Shown: positions 1 to 8,789, counted from the first letter of the stretch. The stretch: DNA of 64,000 nucleotides from Lachnospiraceae bacterium (GCA_024693135.1 JAILLN010000042.1:1-64000); one strand, 5' to 3'. Made by a program: numbers and translations. Notes: generated by a model not told the origin, from the letters alone.

Positions 1-168
1 ATGCAAATGGGAATAATCCACATCATAGACATATCCATAGATGATAAGATTTCGTAAAAAAGCAGCCCGGCTCCTTAAACCGGAGAGCTTCCATTTTTCG
101 TCCAGAATGTATCTTTCATCATCGCTCAGATAGAGCAGAAATCTGTTTTTTCTTGTCCTGTTCGTCAT
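1..168 (-). CDS. MobC-like mobilization protein, N-terminal part
   Basis: The first 56 codons of a minus-strand gene run off the left edge. The start ATG (166-168 on this strand) has a GGAAGG ribosome site just upstream. The peptide is basic at the N-terminus (MTNRTRKNRF) and continues with LSDDERYILDEKWKLSG and SRAAFLRNLIIYG. This is the look of the ribbon-helix-helix N-terminus of MobC-type relaxosome accessory proteins of mobilizable elements. In the family, MobC binds near oriT and helps the relaxase nick. The relaxase itself would lie outside the window. The family call rests on pattern only, because the C-terminal half is not visible. Confidence 0.6.
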   Translation of the reverse strand, partial: MTNRTRKNRFLLYLSDDERYILDEKWKLSGLRSRAAFLRNLIIYGYVYDVDYSHLH

Positions 169-244
169 TTTTGATCCTTCCATATTTATATTTTTTCCGC
201 TGTCACCTGGTGCGGATTTTTTGGCCTGTCGGCAAAACGGGGGT

Positions 245-262
245 CAGGGGGTATACCCCCTG
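245..262. repeat. 18-bp perfect palindrome CAGGGGGTATACCCCCTG
   Basis: The sequence equals its own reverse complement over 18 bases. It sits upstream of the MobC-like gene and may be a binding site for relaxosome or regulatory proteins. That function is inference. Confidence 0.6.
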
Positions 263-311
263 TGAGCACATTTTTGGTAATTCTGCGGTCAGCAGGATTA
301 ACAAAAATGTT

Positions 312-331
312 GGATTTGTATATACAAATCC
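312..331. repeat. 20-bp perfect palindrome
   Basis: The sequence GGATTTGTATATACAAATCC is fully self-complementary, with an alternating purine/pyrimidine centre. It lies in the gap between the MobC-like gene and the integrase remnant. It could be an operator or part of oriT; nothing in the sequence decides between these. Confidence 0.6.
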
Positions 332-642
332 ATTGCTTGGTATGATTGTGTCCCGGAGAAGTCCCCGATGCCTGCCATCGGCCAAACGTTCAAGTTGGTT
401 TATTTCGTGGAACAGATGGAGATTTTGATCTGTGAAAAAGAAAAACCACCACCAACATCACGTATAGCGTACACGGATGTTATGTAGCAGTTTAGGTGTC
501 TGACCTGATCGGTCTCATTCCTGTCAACTGACGATTCCTTTTACGCCATCCCAGCCTGCTGATTTGTTGAATCATCAGTATTTTTGTGGTATGATTGCGT
601 AGTTGTATTGGACTCTTTTCTGTCAGAGGAAGGAGTTCAGAA

Positions 643-1107
643 ATGGGGAAAAATTTATCGGGTAAAAACCTTGAAAAGGGGATAACCCAAAGAAAGGATG
701 GTATTTATTCCACCCGATTTATTTCGCTGAGCGGAAAACGAAGAGAAAAGCACTTTAAGGACTATCAGGATGCAAGAAAATGGCTGGCAAAAGCCCGCTT
801 TGAGGATGACGAAGAGTGTACCGGTGAGCCCGTAAAGAATTCGACCTATGATACAGCTTTGTATAAAGTTTGTGACAGAGCCGGATTAAAGCCGTTTTGC
901 ATGCATGCCCTGCGCCACACATTTGCAACCAGATCTATTGAGCGTGGCGTGCGGCCTAAAGTGTTTCAAAGACTTCTTGGTCATGCGAATCTGAGTACAA
1001 CAATGGATCGATATGTACATGTTACGGAGGAATCGCTGGCAAAAGGAATGGAATTATTTGAATCTGATGAGACCGAAAGACATAAGTCTGAATGTAAGTT
1101 GTTATAA
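643..1107 (+). pseudogene. Tyrosine recombinase (integrase) with large internal deletion
   Basis: The ATG at 643 follows an AGGAAGGAG site at 627-635. The 154-aa product has the N-terminal arm-binding region of Tn916/ICE-type integrases (ITQRKDGIYSTRF, DYQDARKWL, about residues 13-60). It then jumps directly to the C-terminal catalytic end: HALRHTFATR with the HxxR box, LLGHANLSTTMDRYVHV with the GH box and the tyrosine. The SAM-like core-binding domain and the first catalytic arginine region are missing, and family members are near 380 aa. The frame stays open across the junction at about residue 80, so this is an in-frame deletion. It is unlikely to be an active recombinase on its own. It marks the end of an integrated element next to ychF. 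Confidence 0.8.
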
Positions 1108-1202
1108 GTTAATATATTTCCATACCAAAATGGTGCGGAAATGGTGCGCTGAAGGGGGACACCCCCGGAAAACGTTGAAAAATAAGGAGATGATGGGGAA
1201 AA

Positions 1203-2300
1203 ATGAAACTAGGCATTGTGGGGCTCCCAAATGTGGGGAAGAGCACGCTGTTTAATTCGCTGACGAAGGCCGGAGCGGCCGCGGAGAATTTTCCGTTCTG
1301 TACCATCGACCCCAATGTGGGGGTGGTGGCCGTGCCGGATGAGAGGGTGGATACCCTGGGGAGGATGTACTCCTCGAAGAAGGTGACCCATGCAACCATC
1401 GAGTTTGTGGATATCGCGGGCCTGGTGAAAGGGGCAAGCAAGGGAGAGGGGCTGGGCAACCAGTTTCTGGCCAATATCCGGGAGACGGATGCCATCGTGC
1501 ACGTGGTGCGCTGCTTCGAGGATCCCAATGTGGTGCATGTGGATGGATCCGTGGATCCGGTAAGGGATATCGAGACCATCAATCTGGAGCTGGTCTTTGC
1601 GGATCTGGAGGTAGTGGACCGAAGGCTCGGCAAGGTGGGGAAGTCTGCCCGCAATGACAAGTCCCTCCAAAAGGAGGCGGCTCTTTTGGAGAAGCTCAAG
1701 GCGCTGCTGGAGGAAGGAAGCAGGGCAAGGTGCTATGAGCCGGCGGATGAAGAGGAAAAAGCGATCCTGAAGGGGCTGTCCCTGCTTACGGGGAAGCCGG
1801 TGATCTATGCCGCGAATGTGGGAGAGGATGACCTGGCCGACGACGGGGCAGGGAATGAATATGTGAAGAAGGTGCGGGAATATGCTGAGGCAGAGGGCTC
1901 CGGGGTCTTTGTGATCTCGGCGAAGGTGGAGCAGGAGATCTCAGAGCTTGCGGATGAGGACCGGGCCGTCTTCCTGGAGGATCTGGGCCTCAAGGAATCC
2001 GGCCTGGATAAGCTGATCCGGGCAAGCTACAGCCTGCTGGGGCTGATCTCATTCCTGACCTGCGGGGAGGATGAGTCCAGGGCGTGGACCATCACCGAGG
2101 GCACGAAGGCTCCCCAGGCGGCGGGCAAGATCCATACGGATTTCGAGAGGGGCTTCATCAAGGCGGAGGTGATCCCTTACGATAAGCTGATCGAGTGCGG
2201 TTCGATGACTGCGGCGAAGGAGAAAGGGCTGATCGGGATCGAGGGTAAGGATTATGTGATGAAGGACGGGGACGTGACCCTGTTCCGTTTCAACGTATGA
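1203..2300 (+). CDS. ychF: Redox-regulated ATPase YchF (Obg-like)
   Basis: The 365-aa product is full length for YchF/OLA1. Its first residues hold the P-loop GLPNVGKST, followed by FCTIDPNVGVVAVPDERVD and the G3-type DIAGLVKGASKGEGLGN. The C-terminus ends with the TGS-like segment GFIKAEVIPYDKLIECGS and DYVMKDGDV. YchF is a cytosolic ribosome-associated P-loop NTPase that prefers ATP to GTP. The start has AAGGAG at 1184-1189, somewhat distant, and a nearer GGGG run. It lies directly after the decayed integrase, so the upstream element ends just before this gene. Confidence 0.97.
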   Translation: MKLGIVGLPNVGKSTLFNSLTKAGAAAENFPFCTIDPNVGVVAVPDERVDTLGRMYSSKKVTHATIEFVDIAGLVKGASKGEGLGNQFLANIRETDAIVHVVRCFEDPNVVHVDGSVDPVRDIETINLELVFADLEVVDRRLGKVGKSARNDKSLQKEAALLEKLKALLEEGSRARCYEPADEEEKAILKGLSLLTGKPVIYAANVGEDDLADDGAGNEYVKKVREYAEAEGSGVFVISAKVEQEISELADEDRAVFLEDLGLKESGLDKLIRASYSLLGLISFLTCGEDESRAWTITEGTKAPQAAGKIHTDFERGFIKAEVIPYDKLIECGSMTAAKEKGLIGIEGKDYVMKDGDVTLFRFNV

Positions 2301-2371
2301 GACAGCTGCGGGCTTACCGGGATTTGCGCAGTTTTGGACGTCCCGAAATTTTTTGAATGGCAGGAGGAGCT

Positions 2372-3424
2372 ATGCCGGATCTGATGTCTGCGGGAGATAT
2401 CGCATTCCCGCATTTAGGGATTTATTTGGAAAATGTGCCGAGGGGCTTTTCCGTCTTCGGCTTTACCATCGCGCTGTATGGCGTGATCATTGCCTTCGGG
2501 ATGATGCTTTCCGTGATGCTTGCTTCCTATGACAGAAAGACCAGGGGAATGCCGGAAGAGCATGTATGGGACTGCGCCCTTTACGGGATCCCCAGCGGGA
2601 TCATCGGAGCCAGGATTTATTATGTGGTCTTTAACTGGGAGGGCTACCGGGACAATGTCCTGTCTGTATTCAACTTGAGGCAGGGCGGGCTTGCCATTTT
2701 CGGAGGGGTTCTTGGAGCGCTTCTTTCGGTCTATATCTATGCCAGGATCAAAAAGGTATCCTTCCTGGAGCTCTTTGATTCCATCGCCCTGGCTTTTCCC
2801 TTGGGGCAGCTCATCGGGCGGTGGGGGAATTTCTTCAACCGGGAGGTCTTTGGGGGATATACGGACAACCTCCTGGCCATGCGGCTTCCCATCGAGGCGG
2901 TGAGGGCCAGGGATATCACTCCGGCTCTGGCGGAAACGATCATTGAGGGCACGAATTATATCCAGGTGCATCCCACCTTTCTGTATGAATCCCTTTGGAA
3001 CCTGTGCCTGCTGGCATTTCTTTTCCTGATGCGTAAGCGCAAGAGCTTTTCTGGGGAGATCCTCTGCTTCTACATTTCCGGGTACAGCCTGGGAAGGCTC
3101 TGGATCGAGTATATCCGGACAGACCGGCTTTATATCGGAAATACGGGAATCCCGGTATCCATGGCCGTGTCGGTGCTTATGATCCTTGCGGCCGTCGTGA
3201 TCGCCATGCGGCAGAAAAAGAAGGGGGAGGCTGCGAAGATGTGGCTGGTGGAGGCCAATACGGGGACCGAAATAAAGGCCGAAGCGAGGCCGGAGACAAA
3301 AGAAGAAGCCGGAGTGGAGGGGGAGACAAAAGCAGAAGCCGAAGTGGGGGCCGAAGTGGAAGAAAAATCTGGTCCGGAGGAAGGGGGAACGGAGCCGGAA
3401 GAAAAGCCGGAGGAAGAGAAGTAG
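2372..3424 (+). CDS. lgt: Prolipoprotein diacylglyceryl transferase
   Basis: A polytopic membrane protein that moves diacylglycerol from phosphatidylglycerol to the lipobox cysteine of prolipoproteins. Visible landmarks are GGLAIFGGVLGALL, the signature PLGQLIGRWGNFFNREVFG, HPTFLYESLWN, and a final helix with GRLWIEYIRTDRLY. I prefer the ATG at 2372 (350 aa) because AGGAGG at 2362-2367 precedes it; an upstream ATG at 2357 has no such site. The last 65 or so residues are an unusual Glu/Ala/Lys-rich cytosolic tail (KAEAEVGAEVEEKSGPEE) after the last membrane helix. A hairpin terminator follows. Confidence 0.96.
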   Translation: MPDLMSAGDIAFPHLGIYLENVPRGFSVFGFTIALYGVIIAFGMMLSVMLASYDRKTRGMPEEHVWDCALYGIPSGIIGARIYYVVFNWEGYRDNVLSVFNLRQGGLAIFGGVLGALLSVYIYARIKKVSFLELFDSIALAFPLGQLIGRWGNFFNREVFGGYTDNLLAMRLPIEAVRARDITPALAETIIEGTNYIQVHPTFLYESLWNLCLLAFLFLMRKRKSFSGEILCFYISGYSLGRLWIEYIRTDRLYIGNTGIPVSMAVSVLMILAAVVIAMRQKKKGEAAKMWLVEANTGTEIKAEARPETKEEAGVEGETKAEAEVGAEVEEKSGPEEGGTEPEEKPEEEK

Positions 3425-3470
3425 TGCCCCGAATCGGAGACAGATACAAGATATAGTATATTTAAACGAA

Positions 3471-3497
3471 AATACGCCGTCAGGGCGTATTTTTTTT
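3471..3497 (+). terminator. Rho-independent terminator after lgt
   Basis: The stem AATACGCC / GGCGTATT with a short loop is followed by a run of seven to eight T. It separates lgt from the dcw promoter. Confidence 0.9.
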
Positions 3498-3517
3498 GTC
3501 TTTTTTTACAAAGTCTA

Positions 3518-3546
3518 TTGAAAATTAAGGAAATATGAGATAGAAT
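3518..3546 (+). promoter_or_regulatory. dcw/mraZ promoter, TTGAAA-17-TAGAAT
   Basis: The -35 TTGAAA (3518-3523) and -10 TAGAAT (3541-3546) are 17 bases apart, as for the vegetative sigma factor. The predicted start of transcription, near 3553, falls at the first MraZ box. Confidence 0.8.
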
Positions 3547-3551
3547 GACGG

Positions 3552-3607
3552 AGTGGTGGCAAGTGGGGGGATTATACATCGAAGTGGTATAAAGTGGTGT
3601 CCGTGGG
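3552..3607 (+). promoter_or_regulatory. MraZ operator: GTGG repeats on a 10-bp spacing
   Basis: GTGG cores stand at 3553, 3563, 3584, 3594 and 3603. The pairs 3553/3563 and 3584/3594 are exactly 10 bp apart. MraZ is known to bind direct repeats of GTGG type, about one helical turn apart, between the mra promoter and its own gene. The position just downstream of the -10 box matches autorepression of the whole cluster. The last copies overlap the possible GTG starts of mraZ. Confidence 0.75.
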
Positions 3608-4055
3608 AGAGAATATCGAATTCATCGGAAAATTTAATCATACGCTGGATCCGAAGCACCGCCTGATCTTTCCCAATAAATTCCGGGAACAGTTCGGGGA
3701 GAGCGGCACGGTCACCATTACCAAGGGCTTTGACCACTGCCTGTACGCCTATGAGCTTGAGGGCTGGACAGAATTCAAGGAGAAGATCCAGAGCCTGCCC
3801 ATGGAGAATCCGGAAAGCCGGCTGATCATGAGGGAATTCCTGGGTTATGCGATGCAGGATTCCTTCGACAAGCAGGGCAGGATCCTGATCACCGAGGACC
3901 TGCGTGCACATGCTTCCCTGGATAAGGAAGTAGTGCTGATGGGCATCGGAAAGCGGATCGAGATCTGGGACAGGGAATACTTTGAAAACAGCAGGCAGCA
4001 GCTGGATATGAATGAGCTGGGCGTGAAGCTTGCAGAACGGGGCATCTCATTATGA
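3594..4055 (+). CDS. mraZ: Transcriptional regulator MraZ
   Basis: The product carries the MraZ/AbrB-fold repeats: FIGKFNHTLDPKHRLIFPNKFRE and later DKQGRILITEDLR. Family proteins are near 143-150 aa and form rings that bind the GTGG repeats upstream. The start is not clear. There is no ATG, GTG codons occur at 3594, 3597 and 3603, and the best ribosome site (GGGAGAG, 3605-3611) points to about codon 3615, which is ATC. The coordinates use the longest GTG form (153 aa). The stop overlaps the rsmH start (ATGA), so the two are translationally coupled. Confidence 0.92.
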   Translation: MVSVGENIEFIGKFNHTLDPKHRLIFPNKFREQFGESGTVTITKGFDHCLYAYELEGWTEFKEKIQSLPMENPESRLIMREFLGYAMQDSFDKQGRILITEDLRAHASLDKEVVLMGIGKRIEIWDREYFENSRQQLDMNELGVKLAERGISL

Positions 4056-4999
4056 GCGGATTCCGCCATATCCCGGTGATGCCTGAGGAGGTCATAGCAT
4101 CGCTCAGGATCCGGCCGGAGGGGACTTATCTGGACGGCACGGCCGGAGGAGGAGGGCATTCGGAGCTTATCGCCAAGCAGCTTTCCGGGGAAGGAAGGCT
4201 CTACTGCCTGGATCAGGATGAGGATGCGGTAAAAGCCGCTGGGGAGCGGTTGAAGCCATACGGAGACAGGGTGAAGGTCATCCGTGGCAATTTCGCCGAT
4301 GCGGCGTCCATCCTGGACGAGGAAGGGGCAGGGCTTCTGGACGGGGTGCTTCTGGATCTGGGGGTATCCTCCCACCAGCTGGATACGCCGGAGCGGGGTT
4401 TTTCCTACATGGCAGATGCCGAGCTCGACATGAGGATGGACCAGAGGAGCCTGCTCAGCGCAAAGCGCATCGTCAATGAATACAGTGAAGAAGAGCTGGC
4501 AAGGATCCTCCGGGAATACGGAGAGGAGCGCTATGCGAAGCGGATCGCCGGCCAGATCGTCTCTGCAAGGCAGGAAAAAAGGATCGAAAGGACACTGGAG
4601 CTGTCGGAGCTGATCGAAAGAGCTGTGCCGGCGGATTACAGGAGGAGCGGAGGGCATCCAGCCATGCGGACCTTCCAGGCGCTGCGGATCGAGGCCAACC
4701 AGGAGCTTTCCGTATTGGAAAGGGCGCTGGAAGATCTGATCGAAAGGCTTTCCGAGGGAGGAAGGATCGCGGTCATTTCCTTCCACTCTTTAGAAGACAG
4801 GATCGTAAAAAACATATTCCGCAGGGCGGAGCATCCCTGCACCTGCCCGCCGGATTTTCCGGTTTGCATATGCGGGAAGAAGCCGAAGGGGAGATCGGTG
4901 AACCGCAGGCCCATCCTGCCCGGAGAGAAGGAGATCCGGGAAAACAGCAGGGCACACAGCGCAAAGCTGAGGGTATTTGAAAGGATCAGGGGAGAATAG
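4052..4999 (+). CDS. rsmH: 16S rRNA (cytosine1402-N4)-methyltransferase
   Basis: The 315-aa protein is of normal length. It shows HIPVMPEEV, the SAM-binding loop YLDGTAGGGGHS, LDLGVSSHQLDTPERGFSY, and the C-terminal NRRPILPGEKEIRENSRAHSAKLRVFERI. RsmH (MraW) methylates C1402 of 16S rRNA in the P-site region. It is the second dcw gene and overlaps mraZ by four bases. Confidence 0.98.
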   Translation: MSGFRHIPVMPEEVIASLRIRPEGTYLDGTAGGGGHSELIAKQLSGEGRLYCLDQDEDAVKAAGERLKPYGDRVKVIRGNFADAASILDEEGAGLLDGVLLDLGVSSHQLDTPERGFSYMADAELDMRMDQRSLLSAKRIVNEYSEEELARILREYGEERYAKRIAGQIVSARQEKRIERTLELSELIERAVPADYRRSGGHPAMRTFQALRIEANQELSVLERALEDLIERLSEGGRIAVISFHSLEDRIVKNIFRRAEHPCTCPPDFPVCICGKKPKGRSVNRRPILPGEKEIRENSRAHSAKLRVFERIRGE

Positions 5000-5015
5000 A
5001 TTTACGGGGGAGAGC

Positions 5016-5528
5016 ATGAGCACATACCGTACCCGCACAGGCGGCTATAGGACGGCCTATGCGAATGAAAGCTATTATATCGACGGAAATACGGTCCGGA
5101 AGAGGGAATACGTGCCCAGGGAAACCAGGCGCACCAGGACGGACAGGCACAGGGGACAGGAAAGACATGAGAAGAAGACCCAGGTGAGGGTACAGACCTT
5201 CAGCCTGGGCTATATCCTTTTTCTGATCTGCATGATCCTGGTGCTCATGGGCGGGTGCATTTATTACCTGGAGCTTCGGAATGACCTGACGAGGCGCCAG
5301 AAGGAGATCACGGAGCTTGAGAGCACGCTCAATACCCTCAGGCTGAAGAATGATGAGGAATACGACCGGATCATCGGCGCCGTAGACATGGAGATGGTGA
5401 AAAAGACAGCCATGGAGGATCTTGGCATGACCTATCCCGGAGCTGAGCAGGTAGTGGGCATCAGCGGGACCGGCGGGGATTACGTGCGCCAATACAAGGA
5501 AATACCGAAGGATGAAAGAAAAAAATAG
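5016..5528 (+). CDS. FtsL-like division protein
   Basis: A 170-aa bitopic protein between rsmH and the division transpeptidase, the usual place of ftsL. It has a long basic cytosolic N-terminus, one membrane helix at about residues 67-88 (LGYILFLICMILVLMGGCIY), then a leucine-heptad coiled coil (ITELESTLNTLRLKNDEEYDR). The ATG at 5016 follows GGGGGAGAG; an upstream in-frame ATG at 4977 lies inside rsmH and lacks a site. The family is weakly conserved, so the call relies on architecture and place. The 3' end overlaps ftsI by 17 bases. Confidence 0.8.
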   Translation: MSTYRTRTGGYRTAYANESYYIDGNTVRKREYVPRETRRTRTDRHRGQERHEKKTQVRVQTFSLGYILFLICMILVLMGGCIYYLELRNDLTRRQKEITELESTLNTLRLKNDEEYDRIIGAVDMEMVKKTAMEDLGMTYPGAEQVVGISGTGGDYVRQYKEIPKDERKK

Positions 5529-7782
5529 AAGAAAACACAGGGTGAGGAAGATCACCCTGTCCATGAAGCGGAAGCTTTCCTTCCTCTTCGCGCTGGTGCT
5601 CCTGGCTTTTGCCGGATTCATCATCCGGATCGTCCAGATCAACCGGGACAACGGGGACCAGTACAAGAGGCAGGTGCTTTCCCAGCAGTCCTATGATTCC
5701 AAATCCCTGCCCTATAAGCGGGGCTCCCTGACCGACCGGAACGGGACGGTGCTGGCATATTCCGAAAAGGTCTATAATGTCATCGTGGATTCCAAGATCA
5801 TGCATTCGGAAGATGACGGGATCCATATCGAGGCGACGCTGTCCGCGCTGAAGCAGTGCTTCCCGGATGTGAATGTGGATGAGGTGAGGGTCTTCCTGAA
5901 CGACAATCCCACCTCCCAGTACAAGAAGATCCTGAAGCGCATGGACAACGCAAAGGTGGAGGAATACAAGCGGCTGAGGGAAGAAAAGGCTTCGGACCCG
6001 GAGCTTCCGGATGAGGAAAAGCTGACGGAGGACGGGATCTGGTTCGAGGAGGAGTACATCCGCAAATATCCCTACAATTCCCTAGCCTGCGATGTGATCG
6101 GCTTCGTGCAGGGCAACAATGTGGGGCAGTATGGGCTGGAGGAGTATTACAACGACAAGCTCAACGGGGTCAACGGCAGGGAGTATGCCTTCCTCAACAG
6201 CGAGGGCACCCTGGAGCGGACCATAAAGCCGGCGGTGGACGGCAGGAATCTGATCACCACCCTTGACGTGAACATCCAGACCATCGCGGAGAAGCATATC
6301 CGGGAATATTGCGAGGAATATGACAATCACTACAGGCAGGGGCCTGCAGCAGATAACATCGGCTGTATCATCATGAATCCGAACAACGGTGAGATCTATG
6401 CAATGGCAAGCGCTCCTGCCTTTGACCTGAATGACCCAAGAAACATGGAAGGCATAGACCTTTCGCCTTATGTTTCTCTCCTTCCTGAAAGTGAATTGAG
6501 TACAAGTACATTGTCGGAAGACTCTGTTTCTTCGGATTCGGCAGAGTCGCCGGCTTTGTACGAAAGCCTTTCGGATAATGAGATCATCAAGAATGCGGTA
6601 TGGAAGAACTTCTGCATTTCCGATACCTATGAGCCGGGCTCTACCATGAAGCCCTTCACGGTGGCAGGAGCCATCGACGCAGGAAAGATCACCGGGAATG
6701 AATCCTATAACTGCAACGGCGCCCTGGAGATCGGGGAGCATGTGATCCATTGCCATAACCGCTTTGGCGACGGCCTTCTTTCGGTGAAGGAGGGGATCGC
6801 CAAGTCCTGCAACGTGGTGCTGATGGACGTGGCCCTGGCCATGGGCCGGACGGAATGGCTGCGCTACAACCGGAATTTCAACTTCGGCCTCCGGACAAAT
6901 GTGGACCTGGCCGGGGAAGTCAATGCGGCGAGCAATACCTTTGACGAGAGGATGGGGCAGACGGACCTTGCGGTGGCCTCCTTCGGGCAGGGCTTCAACG
7001 TGACCATGATGCAGATGATCGCAGGGTTTTCTGCGCTGGTGAACGGCGGGAATTATTACCAGCCCCATCTGGTGAGCAAGGTGCTGAATGCGGAGGGGGC
7101 CACCCTGGAGGAGCATGATTCCAGGATCGTAAAGCAGGTGATCTCAGGAGAGGTTTCCGATATGATCCGGGATGACTGCAATGCCGTGGTCATGAGCGAA
7201 CCGGAGGATTGTACCGGCTGGTCGGCCCGGCCCGCGGGATATACCATGGGAGGCAAGACAGGAACGGCGGAAAAGCTTCCCCGTGCAGCAAAGAACTATG
7301 TGATCTCCTTCATGGGATATGTGCCTGCAGACCATCCGCAGGTCATCTGCTATGTGGTCATCGATCATCCGAACGTGGCGGACCAGTCTAATTCCACCAG
7401 GCTGGCCACGGTGATGTGCAAGGACATCATGACGGAGGTGCTGCCCTACCTGAACATCTTCCCGACCCTGGAGCTTACGGAAAAGGAGAAGGAAGAACTG
7501 AGCGAGGCCCAGATCAGCTTCTCGAAGGGGCAGGAGGAGGCCGTCTCCGAGAATGCCGCACCGGAGGCGGAGGGGCAGGAAAAGCCCGATGGATCGGGGG
7601 AAAATCAAGGCGATGCCATGGTTCCGGTGGAACTTGACGATGCGATGAGACCAATCACGCAAAATGTGATACAATATGATCCTGAGACGGGATATCCGAT
7701 CGATCCGAATACCGGGGAGCTCCTTGACCCCGATACGCTGCTTCCGATCGACAGCAGCGTGCCATCGGATCTGGAGTATTGA
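5512..7782 (+). CDS. Division penicillin-binding protein (PBP2 / FtsI / SpoVD-like)
   Basis: A 756-aa class B PBP with an N-terminal membrane helix (about residues 21-41). The transpeptidase motifs are SxxK at Ser377 (EPGSTMKPF), SxN at Ser432 (KSCN) and KTG at 582-584. It crosslinks septal peptidoglycan in partnership with FtsW. PASTA repeats are absent, and the protein ends in an acidic Pro/Asp tail (DPETGYPIDPNTGELLDPD). A serine-rich insert (about residues 320-355) lies just before the active-site serine; see findings. FtsI and SpoVD cannot be told apart from motifs alone. Confidence 0.93.
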   Translation: MKEKNRRKHRVRKITLSMKRKLSFLFALVLLAFAGFIIRIVQINRDNGDQYKRQVLSQQSYDSKSLPYKRGSLTDRNGTVLAYSEKVYNVIVDSKIMHSEDDGIHIEATLSALKQCFPDVNVDEVRVFLNDNPTSQYKKILKRMDNAKVEEYKRLREEKASDPELPDEEKLTEDGIWFEEEYIRKYPYNSLACDVIGFVQGNNVGQYGLEEYYNDKLNGVNGREYAFLNSEGTLERTIKPAVDGRNLITTLDVNIQTIAEKHIREYCEEYDNHYRQGPAADNIGCIIMNPNNGEIYAMASAPAFDLNDPRNMEGIDLSPYVSLLPESELSTSTLSEDSVSSDSAESPALYESLSDNEIIKNAVWKNFCISDTYEPGSTMKPFTVAGAIDAGKITGNESYNCNGALEIGEHVIHCHNRFGDGLLSVKEGIAKSCNVVLMDVALAMGRTEWLRYNRNFNFGLRTNVDLAGEVNAASNTFDERMGQTDLAVASFGQGFNVTMMQMIAGFSALVNGGNYYQPHLVSKVLNAEGATLEEHDSRIVKQVISGEVSDMIRDDCNAVVMSEPEDCTGWSARPAGYTMGGKTGTAEKLPRAAKNYVISFMGYVPADHPQVICYVVIDHPNVADQSNSTRLATVMCKDIMTEVLPYLNIFPTLELTEKEKEELSEAQISFSKGQEEAVSENAAPEAEGQEKPDGSGENQGDAMVPVELDDAMRPITQNVIQYDPETGYPIDPNTGELLDPDTLLPIDSSVPSDLEY

Positions 7783-7811
7783 TCTGAAGCTGAAAGTGTG
7801 ATGGGTGTGCT

Positions 7812-8789
7812 ATGCTGACTGAGTTGATATTACCGATGATCATATCGTTTGCGCTGACGGTCCTGCTGGGATTTTTCCTGGTGCCTTTTTTCCGGAAGAC
7901 CCATGTGAGCCAGACGGAGCGGATGGAGGGACCGGCATCCCATAAGGAAAAATCCGGAACCCCGGTCATGGGGGGGATCATGTTTCTCCTTCCCTGGATC
8001 CTGGTGACGGCCTGGACCCTGCCGCTGCACCGCAATGAGGCGCCGATCCTGATCGCAACCCTTGGGTTTGCGGCCATCGGCTTCCTGGATGACTTCATCA
8101 AGGTGAAGCGCATGCAGAATGAAGGCCTGCGTGCCTGGCAGAAGCTTCTTCTGCAGGTGGTGGTATCCCTGGCGGTGATCTTTTATATCCGCCGCTTCAC
8201 CAATGTATCCTTCGACATGAGGATCCCTTTCAGCTCGCTGGTGACCAACGGCGGCACGCCGGTCATGGTCACGGCAGGGATCTTTGCCATTCCGGTAGAG
8301 CTTTTGGTTCTTTGCGGAACGGCCAACGGATCCAACTTCACGGACGGCCTGGACGGGCTTTTGTCCTGCGTGACGATCTGCATCGCGGGATTCCTGGCGG
8401 CGGCCTCCGTCCGGGTAATGGCCGGGATCACTCCTTCGGCCGGCGCCATGATCGGAGCCCTTCTTGGATTCCTGGTCTACAACCATCATCCGGCCAAGAT
8501 ATTCATGGGGGATACGGGCTCCCTTTCCCTGGGGGGATATGTGGCGGCCTCGGCCATCATGATGAATATGCCCATATATATTGTGATCGTTGCTTTCATC
8601 TACCTGGCTGAGGTCTGTTCCGTCATCATCCAGGTTTCCTATTTCCAGGCGACGAAGGGAAAGCGGTTTTTCCTAATGGCGCCCATCCATCATCATTTTG
8701 AACTTCGCGGCTGGACCGAGGTCAGGGTGGTAGCGGTGTTTACGATGGTTACGTTTATACTGTGCCTGCTGGGATTCGCGGCACTGTAG
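7812..8789 (+). CDS. mraY: Phospho-N-acetylmuramoyl-pentapeptide transferase
   Basis: A 325-aa polytopic membrane enzyme that makes lipid I from UDP-MurNAc-pentapeptide and undecaprenyl phosphate. Visible motifs are KEKSGTPVMGGIMF, the catalytic aspartate region FLDDFIK, the NGSNFTDGLDGL loop, FMGDTGSLSLGG and the histidine-rich MAPIHHHFE. The start ATG has only a weak ribosome site (GATGGG). Confidence 0.98.
   Translation: MLTELILPMIISFALTVLLGFFLVPFFRKTHVSQTERMEGPASHKEKSGTPVMGGIMFLLPWILVTAWTLPLHRNEAPILIATLGFAAIGFLDDFIKVKRMQNEGLRAWQKLLLQVVVSLAVIFYIRRFTNVSFDMRIPFSSLVTNGGTPVMVTAGIFAIPVELLVLCGTANGSNFTDGLDGLLSCVTICIAGFLAAASVRVMAGITPSAGAMIGALLGFLVYNHHPAKIFMGDTGSLSLGGYVAASAIMMNMPIYIVIVAFIYLAEVCSVIIQVSYFQATKGKRFFLMAPIHHHFELRGWTEVRVVAVFTMVTFILCLLGFAAL

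Larger units (their letters stand above)
169..642. other. Gene-free region with palindromes, possible oriT region
   Basis: No convincing gene lies between the divergent MobC-like gene and the decayed integrase. The stretch carries two perfect palindromes (245-262 and 312-331) and a G-run/C-run segment. Position beside a mobC-type gene is where mobilizable elements usually keep oriT, so this is a candidate transfer origin. No nick-site consensus was recognised. Confidence 0.4.

Noticed and set aside
153-428. Plus-strand 91-aa ORF at the left edge
   Set aside because: It runs antisense over the MobC-like start and the palindromes and has no domain or ribosome site.
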